Source of the DNA: Lineolata rhizophorae
Taxonomy: Eukaryota; Ascomycota; Dothideomycetes; Lineolatales; Lineolataceae
Reading direction: 5' to 3'
DNA length: 38,866 nt
NCBI GenBank assembly: GCA_010093515.1
Contig: MU001707.1
Coordinates: forward strand, 1-38,866
A program made the position numbers and the translations under genes. The notes beneath the pieces are model-generated. The model was given only the letters and a program-made list of their open reading frames with translations, was not told the DNA's origin and did no database searches. Positions 29,415 through 38,811 of the stretch are shown here, one piece after another (the stretch's first letter is position 1; every line of letters starts with the position of its first letter).

Positions 29415-30330
29415 TCACATGTCCACTGGAGCGGCTTCTTCAACAGCAGGTTGCAGACTCAAAGATGACAGCATGAGGTCCGCGTTCTCGTTGCGCTGAG
29501 AGGCGTAGAAGCGGGAGAGAAGAAACCGGATGACGGGCTTGACCATTGACATGACCACGCAAAGCGCCTCGAACGACTGCGACGGCCAGTTAGAAGGACG
29601 ACTGCGACTTTCAAAGTTGTGGGTGGGAACTTTGTCCGAGTAACGCGCCTCACCTGAGGGAAGATCATCCTGGTGGGCACGACCTGATACCAGAACAAAA
29701 ACGAGGCCAGCAGGACGGCGGCGACGATGAGGACGACCATGGACCAGTGCCACACGGCGTAGTACAGGCTGATGCGGCCCTTGAGGCCGGCTGGAAAGGT
29801 CCGGAGAAGGAAGATGAATTGCGACAGGGTCAGGGCCGACACGAACAGGAAGACGGCGAAGTCGAAAGTTACGGACACGGCGAGGACGCCGGCGAGGATC
29901 GCGGCGAAGAGCGCGGCGCCGGTGGCCAGGTGGAAGGCGTTGCGGAAGTAGTAAAGCCGCATGTAGAGGCCCTGATAGAGCTTCCAGAGAAACTCGATCT
30001 GGTTTGAAAACGTTAAGAGGAAAGCAAAAAAATAACAAAATGGAGGTGGGAAATTGAAGGTGGAAGGGAGCAAGCAACACTCGCCTCGCGAGCCGTGTAC
30101 GACAAGGCCGCCAAATAGCCCAGGACGTAGAGAGCGGCGTCGACGGTCTGAAGGGAGGCGTGGAACAGAGCCATGCGCAGGGCGAGAACGGTGAATGGAA
30201 GCGCGAAGAAGTAGGCCGAGAGCAGACGCTCGGCGATGGGGCCGTAGTACAAGACGATCAGGAGATAGACGAGGCTGAAGAAGCCCCAGACGCTGTCGAT
30301 GGCGACGAGAATCGAGGAGGACGCGTCCAT
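29415..30330 (-). CDS. Multi-pass membrane protein, 250 aa, function unknown
   Basis: Three exons, 30330-30085, 29998-29654 and 29576-29415, all phase 0. Intron 2 (77 bp) is GTGAGG...CGCAG. Intron 1 (86 bp) reads GAG|GCGAGT...CCAG, a GC-AG intron; the only nearby GT would put exon 2 out of its hydrophobic frame. Hydrophobic segments: about residues 7-29, 35-60, 64-80, 98-120, 122-142 and 155-178, the last with WSMVVLIVAAVLLASFLFWY; a short amphipathic stretch follows in exon 3 before a polar tail ending EEAAPVDM. No N-terminal signal peptide beyond the first membrane segment. I do not recognise the family. The gene is intact and strongly GC3-biased, unlike the AT-rich decayed genes to the left. 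Confidence 0.65.
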
Positions 30331-30565
30331 GGTAGGTAGGAAGAGGAAGGACGGAGGAAGCGGGGTCAGGACGAGGCGAGCGAGCCCGGCGGCGGCGAGG
30401 CCGATCTTATAGGATGCGGGCGAGCCGCTTGCGGGAGCCAGCAGCTGCTTGGAGGGCGGCGGAACCAGCCGCTGGCCGCGCGGAGGGGCGAGGGCGAGGG
30501 CGAGAGCGAGCGGGAGAGGGCGGCCATTGTCGCGTTCCGGCGGGCGAGCGTGCGGGGGAAGACGG

Positions 30566-30716
30566 CGACGCGGACGGGTCGAGTGGGCCCGGGTGAGAAG
30601 TCAAAATCACGGGCGGCGGCGGCGGAGGAGTCGCTGTGTGGTTAGGCGGCGGGGGTGGGCGACGTGGACGGGTCGAGTGGGCCCGGATGGGAAGTCAAAA
30701 TCGCGGGCGGCGGGGC
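30566..30716 (+). repeat. GC-rich 57-bp direct duplication
   Basis: 30566-30622 and 30660-30716 share a core of GGACGGGTCGAGTGGGCCCGG followed by GAAGTCAAAATC and CGGGCGGCGG, with few differences. It is followed by a GGA/GAG run at about 30720-30745. It lies upstream of the minus-strand membrane-protein gene. Confidence 0.75.
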
Positions 30717-32093
30717 GGCGGAGGAGGAGGAGGAGGAGGAGGAGGGACGCGACGACGCGAGCGAGGAAGAACGGGACCGGGCGAGGCTTGCTCTCGCACG
30801 GGCCACGCGGCTGGACCTTGCGCTAGGGCGCGGGGGAATCGCGGGGAGGTCGCAGGGGGCGCCACGCCTGGCAACGAACCCCCGGCAAGCCAGGTGCGTG
30901 CCCGGCCGGACAAGGCGGCGGCGCGCAGCCGGGCGCGGCAGCAGGCCTGCCCGGCCCGGGGGCCCGGCACGCCAACACCCCCGCCCGCCAGCTCGGGACC
31001 GGACCCGACCAACGAACCCGGCTGCCGGCGGCTTGGGGCGCACACGGGCCGCTGGGGCAAACGAACCACGGGCCGCCGGCTCCCGACCGGACCAGCCAGC
31101 CAGCCGCGCGCCCCGGCCGCCTGAGGTCCCAAGCCGCCGGGCCGGGCAGCGCGCCCGGCCGCCAGGTTGCCCGCTTACCCCGCCGTCGCGCGAAGGCGCG
31201 GGCCCTGGCAGGGCTGACTTAGGCGGGGCACGGACGCCGTTCCTCATGCTAGCGACGGCCGTCGCATCGCAAGCCCCGGCTGCAAGCAGGCGCCCCGTGC
31301 TTTCTGTCATTTTGCTTCCCTCTTTTTCGGCTTTCGCTTTTGGTGGGAAGTCGAGCCAGGCTTGCGGCGATCCCCGCAGCCGCGGACGCGCCCCCGGGCC
31401 AATCTCGCCAGCCGGCCCGGCCATGGCGCGGCCAGCAGTAGGCCGCCGCGACGCGCCCCAAATCCACGCTCTCCAAAGTCTATATAACCAGCCTCCGTCC
31501 CGTCAGATGGCCGGCTAGCCGAGTCAAAGTCGATGTTTTCGTGCTCTCGCTGATGCAATCGTTCGTTTCTGCGAAAGCGCCGCCTGTGACGTCCTTGTTC
31601 ACTCGTCCGGTGCTTGCCACGTCTTTCGTTTACCCGCCGGGAGTCTCCCGCGTCCTGCCGCCATCCATCATGCCTGACCGAGGCGCTCAAGGTCAAGCTA
31701 GATGCGCCCACGATCCGGCCGAAGACAACTCCAGTTGCTAGTAGGCTTGACGTCAGCCCCTCGTGCGAAGGATTTTTCTTACTGACGGTCGGAATCTTTC
31801 CACAGCAGATGCCTCTCTACCGGCTCGCATGCCGGCCAGGACGGATCCGTCGGCCCCGGCCAGTCCCTGATCCCGGCGGCGGAAGCTCGCCAGAGTGAGA
31901 GGCACCCCGGACCGGGACAGAACATGGAGCTAGTGCCAGCGATGCATGCGGTACGGGCGTTCCCCCTTGTTGGAGACATAACTTCTGTTCACGCGCGATT
32001 TCAGTCCGGCGGCTTTGGATCGCAGCCAACTCCTGGCCCAAGGAGTCGGCTCTGGCATTTGGGTACCTTTCAGGTGCGTATGCAGTCGAGGCC
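30717..32093. other. Very GC-rich spacer, no firm gene
   Basis: Up to about 31250 the sequence is extremely GC-rich, leaving long open frames on both strands (for example 30655-31518 plus, 31424-30642 minus) that are Arg/Pro/Ala/Gly-rich and mutually overlapping. I treat them as compositional artefacts. TATATAA at about 31480 and a pyrimidine-rich tract could belong to the promoter of the 32094 gene. Confidence 0.5.
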
Positions 32094-33971
32094 ATGCTAG
32101 CACGGCGCTCACGCGCGTTGCAGGGCTTCAGCAACGTGGCTCGCGACGGGGTTCCTAACAACAACAACAATAATAATAATAATAACAACAACGCCATGCC
32201 GAGCATGACAGTAGACAAGGAGAAGATCATTTTGGACAGCTGGAACTCGTTGCTCACGATTCAACCCGCCGTCATTGGCCACTTTCACACGCCCCCGCAG
32301 TTGATGAACTTGGCGCGGGCCCGGCGTGATTTCTACCAGTGCCTTTACACCAACTTCAAGCAGCACCCATTCAGGCAGCCGAGCATTCTGCGCTCCGACA
32401 TATCGGTGGCGGGTCTGGACAGGCTGACGCGGAGGGCGGCGAAATCCTGTCAGGACGGCCGGGCAGACGAGTGGATACTGAAGATGTACCAGCTGCTGGC
32501 ATGCCGCAACAACTTCCTTCGCGCGTTTCCACTGCGCGAATCCAGCAACTACCTCGGGCTGGCCCGCCAGGAGGTCAACATCTTCTCCTCCTGGTCCCGC
32601 CATCGCTTGCCCCTCCCCGTCCTCGCCGCCTTTGTCCGCGACGCCGAGTCCACCTTTCTCATGTTCGAACTCGCCAACGACTGTCGCATCCCCCCGGTCC
32701 GGTCCGCCGTCGAGAGTCTCGGCATCCGCTACGACGAGATGCTCCCGCCCCAGTTCAGGATCGCGCCTCAGCGCTCCGCGGCGACGACCACGGCGCCGGC
32801 GCACGGAAGGCAGGCGATGTTCGCGGACTTTCCGAGAGACTCGTATACGGTCCCGATGGCGGACTCGGGGCCACCTGCGATAACTTTGACGGCGCCGCCC
32901 GAGGAACAGACGACGCCCGCGACGGTGCCGCTGACTTTTCCGGACATACGTGGGTGGACCACGTACGCGCCGGACGTCGCTTCGCCAGTTTCGTCGGCGG
33001 GTCTTTCGCACTCGGGCCCTTTGCACTCGGGCCCTTCGCACTCGGGCCCTTCGTTTTCAGTACCTTCGTATTCAGGACCTTCACATTCGGGATCTTCGCA
33101 CGCGGGACCTTCGTTTTCAGTACCTCCATATTCAGGATCTTCATATTCAGGGCCTTCGTATTCGACACCTTCGCACTCAGGACCTTCGCATACAGGATCT
33201 TCGCGCGCGGGACCTTCATTTTCAGGACCTTCGCATTCAGGACCTTCGCATTCAGGACCTTCGTACTCGAGACCTTTACATTCAGGATCTTCGTATGCAG
33301 GACCCTCACATCCGGGACCTTCGCACCCAGGACTCTTGCATTCAGGACCTTCGTATGCTGTACCTACGTATGCAGGACCTTCGTATTCAGTACCTCCGTA
33401 TGCAGGACCTTCATATTCGGGACCTTCGTATTCAGGATCTCTTTTACACTCGGGACCTTCGCATTCAGAACCTTCGTATGCAGGACCTTCGCACTCGGGC
33501 CCTTCGCAATCTTCAAGTACGACCGACGACGGCGGTCTGGACATGGACCTGTTCATCGACACGAGCAAATGCGCCGACAGCTCGACTGACAGGACAACAA
33601 CCGCCGGCCACTCCATGCACGATATATACAAGAGCTACTGGGCCGCCAAGTCCGCCAATACGACAGGATCCGCTGGCCACGCCACGCACCAGACGAACCC
33701 GAGCCACGGCGCGTGCGAAGGAACGGTATCCTACCAGCATCCGGGCATGGGAAAGGCCGTGGTACGCGCGGAGTGCGTACCTGAACCCGCGCATGCCGGC
33801 GGCGCCGCGACAGGTACGAGCGGCAATCCGATCGTGGTTCAGCCGACGTCGAAGAGCGAGCCATGCCAGCAAGCATGCCAGCAAGACGCTGCGCGCGGCA
33901 CGACCAAGGGGGCCGAGATGGATGCTACCGAAGGTCCATCTACCAGCGCGACAAAGCAGCGCAAGTCGTAG
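32094..33971 (+). CDS. Protein with Asn tract, folded N-terminal region and pentapeptide repeats, 625 aa
   Basis: An intact frame with ATGs at 32094 and 32195. The second (MPSMTVDKEK) lies just after a run of 12 Asn codons and may be the real start. Residues about 40-235 look like a helical domain: DKEKIILDSWNSLLTIQPAV, LARARRDFYQCLYTNFKQHP, EWILKMYQLLACRNNFLRAF, PLPVLAAFVRDAESTFLMFE. Residues about 300-475 are a repeat of (S/T)-G-P-S-(H/Y/F) units encoded by a 15-bp minisatellite. The C-terminal 150 residues start with an acidic DDGGLDMDLFID patch and are otherwise Thr/Ala/Gln-rich. I favour this frame because both flanks of the repeat have protein-like composition only here. It could be a transcription- or cell-surface-associated protein; nothing decides between these. 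No family recognised. Confidence 0.6.
   Translation: MLARRSRALQGFSNVARDGVPNNNNNNNNNNNNAMPSMTVDKEKIILDSWNSLLTIQPAVIGHFHTPPQLMNLARARRDFYQCLYTNFKQHPFRQPSILRSDISVAGLDRLTRRAAKSCQDGRADEWILKMYQLLACRNNFLRAFPLRESSNYLGLARQEVNIFSSWSRHRLPLPVLAAFVRDAESTFLMFELANDCRIPPVRSAVESLGIRYDEMLPPQFRIAPQRSAATTTAPAHGRQAMFADFPRDSYTVPMADSGPPAITLTAPPEEQTTPATVPLTFPDIRGWTTYAPDVASPVSSAGLSHSGPLHSGPSHSGPSFSVPSYSGPSHSGSSHAGPSFSVPPYSGSSYSGPSYSTPSHSGPSHTGSSRAGPSFSGPSHSGPSHSGPSYSRPLHSGSSYAGPSHPGPSHPGLLHSGPSYAVPTYAGPSYSVPPYAGPSYSGPSYSGSLLHSGPSHSEPSYAGPSHSGPSQSSSTTDDGGLDMDLFIDTSKCADSSTDRTTTAGHSMHDIYKSYWAAKSANTTGSAGHATHQTNPSHGACEGTVSYQHPGMGKAVVRAECVPEPAHAGGAATGTSGNPIVVQPTSKSEPCQQACQQDAARGTTKGAEMDATEGPSTSATKQRKS
33001..33514 (+). repeat. 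15-bp minisatellite inside a coding region, about 34 units
   Basis: Degenerate unit close to TCGCATTCAGGACCT, period 15, so the frame is kept and each unit adds five residues (S-H/Y-S-G-P or register variants). Unit variants are interspersed (GGATCT, GTACCT, GCGCGC), as expected from slippage plus gene conversion. One unit near 33440 is altered in length but keeps the frame. Confidence 0.85.
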
Positions 33972-34035
33972 GTATTTGCAAAGACACGGCTCGAACCACG
34001 GACGATGAGTGCGTTAGGACTAACGCCGGGTACAG

Positions 34036-34282
34036 TCGAGCCCCGAGGGCGCCTTCCAGGTTGTTCTGCTGCATCATGTGCGCCAAGGTCTCCGAGGGTT
34101 GGACGGCCGCGTTACGGCACGAGAGCGCGGTACACCGAAGCCAGAGTTTCCCTTGCTCGTTCAAGGACTGTGAGAGATCCTGGCCTTGGCGTGCGTACAA
34201 ACGCCGCTCGACCCTCGACCACCACCTGTTGGATAGACACGGCGTTGGACAGTCCGACCTGACGAAAAAAAGGGTGACTTGA
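34036..34282 (+). CDS. C2H2-like zinc-finger exon
   Basis: The frame encodes RLFCCIMCAKVSEGWTAALR with HESAVH, then FPCSFKDCERSW followed by YKRRSTLDHHLLDRHG: two Cys2-His2-like modules (C-x2-C...H-x5-H and C-x4-C...H-x4-H). Immediately upstream, 33972-34035 looks like an intron (GTATTT donor, GACTAAC branch motif, TACAG acceptor, 64 bp). Splicing there joins this exon in phase with the 352-codon alternative frame of the minisatellite gene, not with the 625-aa frame, which stops at 33971. Either the upstream gene has a frame lesion, or this is a separate gene whose first exon I have not found. Nucleic-acid binding is likely if expressed. Confidence 0.4.
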
Positions 34283-34573
34283 TTAGGCGAAAGGCGGCGG
34301 GGGCGGGCACGGAGTAGGTTTTGAATCCTTTGTACTGTTCGGTCGTCGTGCATGAGCCACACCGTATACGCACTTTTTTATAGAACAACACACAAGACAC
34401 AAGCTTTCCTAACACGCTCTGCCCCTCCCGGTTTTGAAGCTGCAAGGTCGTCAAGGCTGATCGCGATTGATATTCGCGGTGCCGGCGAACGTCGAACAGG
34501 CCAAGCCCCTCGAGGGCTCCGTCCGTCCTGCCCATTCGCGGCCCCTCACAATTTTCGCGACCAAACCAAGTCT

Positions 34574-34725
34574 TGTCGTGGATATCAATGTATGGCAGCA
34601 ATAGGAACGTGACACTCGGGGCCAAAGGTAATGCCGGCCCCGGTTCAGCGCACAGCATAGATAGATCGCAGAGTGCAGGTCCACCTACACTCTGCAACCT
34701 CACCGTATACGCTGTGACGCTCGAC
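34574..34725 (+). repeat. Dispersed repeat R3, copy 1
   Basis: About 150 bp aligned with 38469-38639 at high similarity: ATGTATGGCAGCA, CGTGAC, GCCGGCCCCGGTTCAGCG, GATCGCAGAGTGCAGGT and CTACACTCTGCAACCTCACC appear in both, in order. The second copy has about 22 extra bases before the last shared block. No open frame is conserved beyond chance. Confidence 0.7.
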
Positions 34726-35241
34726 ACTGTCTCCTACGCTGGCGTTCGCCTTACGCCGGCGCAACCTGATCGCTGGCGGACGGGGAGCGTCAGTGCTGTG
34801 GGAGCCTGTTCCGGTCCCTCATCTAGTGTTCGCCTTGCACTAGACTCTAAGTTAGTGCTTCCTCTCCGTTTACAACCAGATTGCGGTGTTGTGAAATCCA
34901 TTCAGGTACCTAACCTGCGCCTAGCGCTTTCCTCACGCCGGCTCCGTAGTTATTGGTTTTTGGCTTCGAGGCAGCTAAAATTGAATCCGGCGTATCAAAA
35001 GCGCTATCGTACGGAGGGCTCTTCGGTTCTCTCGCTCTGGTTCGATTTGCTTGGCTTCTTGGCATGTAGCTCGTGAGCACCAGGCTCATAGACGTTTTAA
35101 CTTTAATTTGTCATCACTTCATCCTAAAATCAAAGTCAAAATGCACAATGCAATATGAAATCATTCAATATTGTCAAGAAAATGCCAAAGAAGTTGTATT
35201 AATCATCCAAAATTCTAAGGAAAGCATAACTAGCTATTCTC
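34726..35241. other. No recognised gene
   Basis: A sharp drop in GC content occurs here. The one open frame of note (34573-35076 plus) begins inside repeat R3. No motif seen. Confidence 0.45.
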
Positions 35242-35873
35242 CTATTTGTGTAAGCACACCCTCTTGGACCTAAGCTCCGCCAATTCACCGTCAATGTGCT
35301 CTAGGGCTTCGTCACTCGTTCGTTTGAGAGCAGTAATCCCATCCTCAATCCTGTGAAGGCTGTCTCTGATCTCCTCCTTTTCTGGACCACCATATCCGTG
35401 AATGGTTTTCTGTGTGGAGCCTTGCTTCAGGATTTTGTTGAATACCTCTTGGATCATCTTAAGCCTGAAAACGATGATTAGGGAGCTACTTTCAAGAGAA
35501 TCGAATCTTTGTCCCACCCTTTCAAACTCGTGATATAGCCGGGGGCCCCATGAAAATGTAAACTTAGGTTTCTTAGCCAGATGGCATACTTACAGCGAGT
35601 AGTATCAATATTCTTATCAACAGCATGTGGCGAAGTAGTCCCCTCGTTAGTATTTCCTAATACCCCCTTATCAGCTCGTTTGGTACAGCCTTCCACCGCG
35701 GGACGTTTGAAATGACCTGGCTTCAGACTTGTGACTCTGCTTTCGAGCCGCTCAAGCTTAGCTTGGACAATTGTAAGATTCTCTTCAAAGACTTTGAAAG
35801 TTCCACTATTGTCCGCAAGTCTTTCTTCGATAACTGCAAGCTTCACTTCGGCTTTCTGAAGCCGTCGAATCAC
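35242..35873 (-). CDS. Coiled-coil ORF pair, possibly one gene in two exons or a remnant
   Basis: The right part (35873-35478) reads RRLQKAEVKLAVIEERLA, FEENLTIVQAKLERLESRV, a clear heptad coiled coil, then a basic linker. The left part (35517-35242) reads MIQEVFNKILKQG, IRDSLHRIEDGITALKRTSD with EALEHIDGELAELRSKR, a second coiled coil. A GTAAGT donor near 35590 and several AG acceptors lie between, but I could not find a pair that keeps both frames. The right part has no ATG. It might be an exon chain or a broken gene. No family recognised. Confidence 0.35.
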
Positions 35874-35927
35874 TCGACGGCCCCCTTAAACAGTAAGCTA
35901 GGCCACCTTAGTAAGGGATTAATGTCA

Positions 35928-36072
35928 GATTCCGGTGGAATTCTGGAATGAGTAGGCCAAGTCCATTGACATTGGAAAAATGGTGCTATCTGAGGCTGCG
36001 TAAATACACTTGTAGAATCCCTGTCAGGGGTTGGTAAACTAGGCCCAAATAGGCCACCTAATATTCTGATAA
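35928..36072 (+). repeat. Dispersed repeat R2, copy C
   Basis: The third copy, same orientation as 9172-9320 and 11826-11970. It lies just upstream of the coiled-coil ORF and more than 24 kb from its relatives. Confidence 0.7.
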
Positions 36073-36793
36073 TTAATACTTACAGAGTGGAACCTGGTAA
36101 GAACCTGTATATACGCCAATGGCGGGTGACAAACATTTGATTTGTTTTTGTGCAGGAGCCTCCGCTGGACACCTTTCGGGAGTTGATTTCAGATTCATCT
36201 ACTCGACGGTAAGCTGGATGAATGAGTTTGGGGTGTGGATGTCGTTTACTAACAGCGCTGCCATCTTTTCCCGGTTATTGGAAGGGTTGTGTTCGAAGAC
36301 AGCCGGAGAATCCTAGGCACGTTAACAGCATCCTACAGATCAGCGGGCATAATGGGCTCACCGTAATCTGTTCATCAGCAATCGGCGGTCGAAGAGGTAG
36401 TGTTGGTAGAGCAGTCGCCGCACTCCTAGCGCCTACACTGAGGGTTCTATTGGCGTATTGGATTAGATCTTGAGAGTAGTAGCCCTAGTCTTTGTTCCAT
36501 TCCTACTGAATGATGATAGACACGCCACAATCGGACCCCTCTCCTGGACTTGTCGTTGTCTATAAGAGAACGGAGTCCCAAAGAGTAGTTCTGCCCCAAA
36601 TCCACTATCATCAACCGCATCCACTTCCTACAAGGTATCTTTTCAATTGAACCGCGCTATCGGCAGTTCTTTCTCATAGGGACATTTTCTCTACCCGTGC
36701 TTGTTTTAATTTTCCCTCTCAGCTTCAGCACTGCAGAGAAGAAGCCTTTTCTCGCCTATCGACTAATACTTCGGCCATTTTTCATCGTTAACT
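36073..36793. other. Spacer with probable promoter of the next gene
   Basis: No firm gene. TATAAGAGAACGG near 36560 is a TATA-like element about 230 bp before the ATG at 36794; CT-rich tracts lie in between, as in many fungal promoters. Confidence 0.4.
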
Positions 36794-37477
36794 ATGTCTT
36801 ACACCCAGAAACTCGATACCACCTCCTACGATGGCTCTATCGGCACTATTCGCATTAGATGGACTACTGTTGCATAGGAAAGGCTGGCTAATTTGGCCGC
36901 CAGATCTGGCGTAAGGGTAGAAACGTTAAAGGCTCTTACCGAACACTTCATTTACGCTGCCGCTGCGCGACTTGGAAATACCTACGCTGTTATCCAGTAC
37001 AACCACCATAAAACATGCTTTAGCATTACTTTGGTATTAGTCCAGTAGGCTAAGTCTCTCTCTAGGGCACTACCCCATGAAATGAGCGTGGACAGTGCGA
37101 CTGGTCAAATATCTCAAGACGTTGAGCATCTCACTGCCGAGCTAAGAGGTGGGGACGGCAGAAAGAAGATTCATGTTTACCTCAAAGGTCGAGGTACAGG
37201 CGTGACAGCGTACGACAATATGAGGGTGAGCGGAGAATCCGTATTAAGGAGAACCAATCAAGGTTATGTTTTGGACCAGAGCCTGAGCACTAGCACCTAT
37301 GCTATAGCGGGTGTATCTGGAGCCGCAACCACGACTACTACGACGACGTATACACAGGTAACAACCACGGCGTTACCAGGCTTAAGCTCGGTCAGCGTGG
37401 CGCCTCAATACTCTGACTGGGTATGGGATACTAATTATGGAAAGTATAGGCGTTATCACTACACTACCGAGTGCTGA
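36794..37477 (+). pseudogene. Unrecognised gene with two in-frame TAG codons, 228 codons
   Basis: From an ATG at 36794 one frame runs to TGA at 37475-37477, interrupted only by TAG at 36875-36877 and 37046-37048. Composition is protein-like throughout: MSYTQKLDTTSYDGSIGTIR, ERLANLAARSGVRVETLKAL, EHFIYAAAARLGNTYAVIQY, DSATGQISQDVEHLTAELRG, KKIHVYLKGRGTGVTAYDNM, a Thr run, and a C-terminus with YSDWVWDTNYGKYRRYHYT. Both stops sit where a Gln would fit and are one C-to-T step from CAG. Read-through of TAG is possible but not needed. Family unknown; the WxWD...YxRY ending resembles tails seen in some fungal hypothetical proteins. Confidence 0.55.
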
Positions 37478-38468
37478 GAGTAGCAGTGATTATATTGCAT
37501 GTAGTACGCGTTAGGATGGCTTTGGGATTATTTCAGCCCTTCCCCTATATTAGCCAGAGTTTGTACCCCATTTAGCTAGTTATTTGGCTAGCATCTTATG
37601 TATATCTAGCCTTAGTCGCTCGCTTATAAATCAATTCAGGTTCCAATTAATTTTTTCTTATTAATTAAGATAACTTGCGATACTAGCGCTTCGAAGGATC
37701 GCGATGGAATGAGGGAAGACTATATAGGCTACGACATTAAAAAGAGTGCCAGTGGCCATCACACACGGGCGGCTATGCTGAAGGGCAAAGGGGACAAGTC
37801 GATGGAAAAGTATCGCCAGCATTACTATTCGCATAGACAAAGCTAGATGGACATAGGCACCATGTTAGTAGGTAATTGGTTTCTGGGTATGTGGCGGACC
37901 AGGGATGGTTTTCCTATAGGTAACGTTGTATTTTCCTTTACTGTTTACTCGTTACGGCGGAGTTCATCTAGGCTCAAGCGACGCAAATGGCAAACAATCT
38001 GGTCTAGGTGCTGAGTGGCCGCAAGAAAAGATAGCTTGACTAACGTGCACCTGAGCTTTTAATCGCCGATGATGGAAGAAGTAGACGTTGTGGGAAGGGA
38101 CGCGATTGACCATTAGTATATCCTGCCTACTCTCCCACGGCGCCTCATGATAGAGGCGCACAATACATTGCGCCTTCTTAAGCACGTACATAAAGCAGTT
38201 TGCAACCAACCTATTCTAAAGCATTGGCTCACTCCGAGGCACTCGTTTAGGATTAACAGATAAAACCTGACGCCTGATATTGAATTAAAGTCCTGTTCGA
38301 AGTGCTACCTATATTCTAAATGTATTTGGTGATAGACCTCGTTTGGTGCGGCAGGCGCTACCCGGCTAGCCACGAGATGCTGCCTATGCCCATGTCATTT
38401 GCGAAGCTGTTGGTGAACGACGTGACTGGCTTTACATGACAACACACATTTGGAACAGGTCAAAAAGC
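37478..38468. other. No recognised gene
   Basis: AT-rich. A minus-strand frame (38209-37964, 81 aa) is the longest and shows no motif. A TAATTAATTTTTTCTTATTAATTAA palindrome-like patch lies near 37646-37669. Nothing else is supported. Confidence 0.45.
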
Positions 38469-38639
38469 GTCGTGAATATCATGTATGGCAGCAGTAGACA
38501 CGTGACGCTCGGAGCCAAGGTAATACCGGCCCCGGTTCAGCGTGCAGCGTACATAGATCGCAGAGTGCAGGTCTACCTACACTCTGCAACCTCACCTTAT
38601 ATACTCTGTTTTGCCACCGTGTACGCTGTAACGCTCGAT
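38469..38639 (+). repeat. Dispersed repeat R3, copy 2
   Basis: Matches 34574-34725 in the same orientation, with a short insertion before the final shared block GTACGCTGTAACGCTCGA. It lies about 170 bp from the right transposon end. Confidence 0.7.
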
Positions 38640-38811
38640 AGGTTGTAAGCCCGGATTTGCTCTGAAGCATACCATCGTCGACCGTATCACTATAGTATTC
38701 GTATATACGGTGTGTATACACCTCTTGTTCGAGTTCAACGGCGATCGTAGTAATTACCATAAGGTCCAAACTTAATTGTTAAAAAGCCCCTATTTTAGGT
38801 TAAATGCTATA

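Noticed and set aside
30449-31518. Long open frames in the GC-rich spacer on both strands
   Set aside because: Frames overlap on both strands, are Arg/Pro/Gly/Ala-rich without motifs, and are expected from extreme GC content.
32339-33589. 416-codon second frame over the minisatellite gene as a separate protein
   Set aside because: Its non-repeat parts are Arg-rich shadows of the 625-aa frame; only the repeat periodicity keeps it open.
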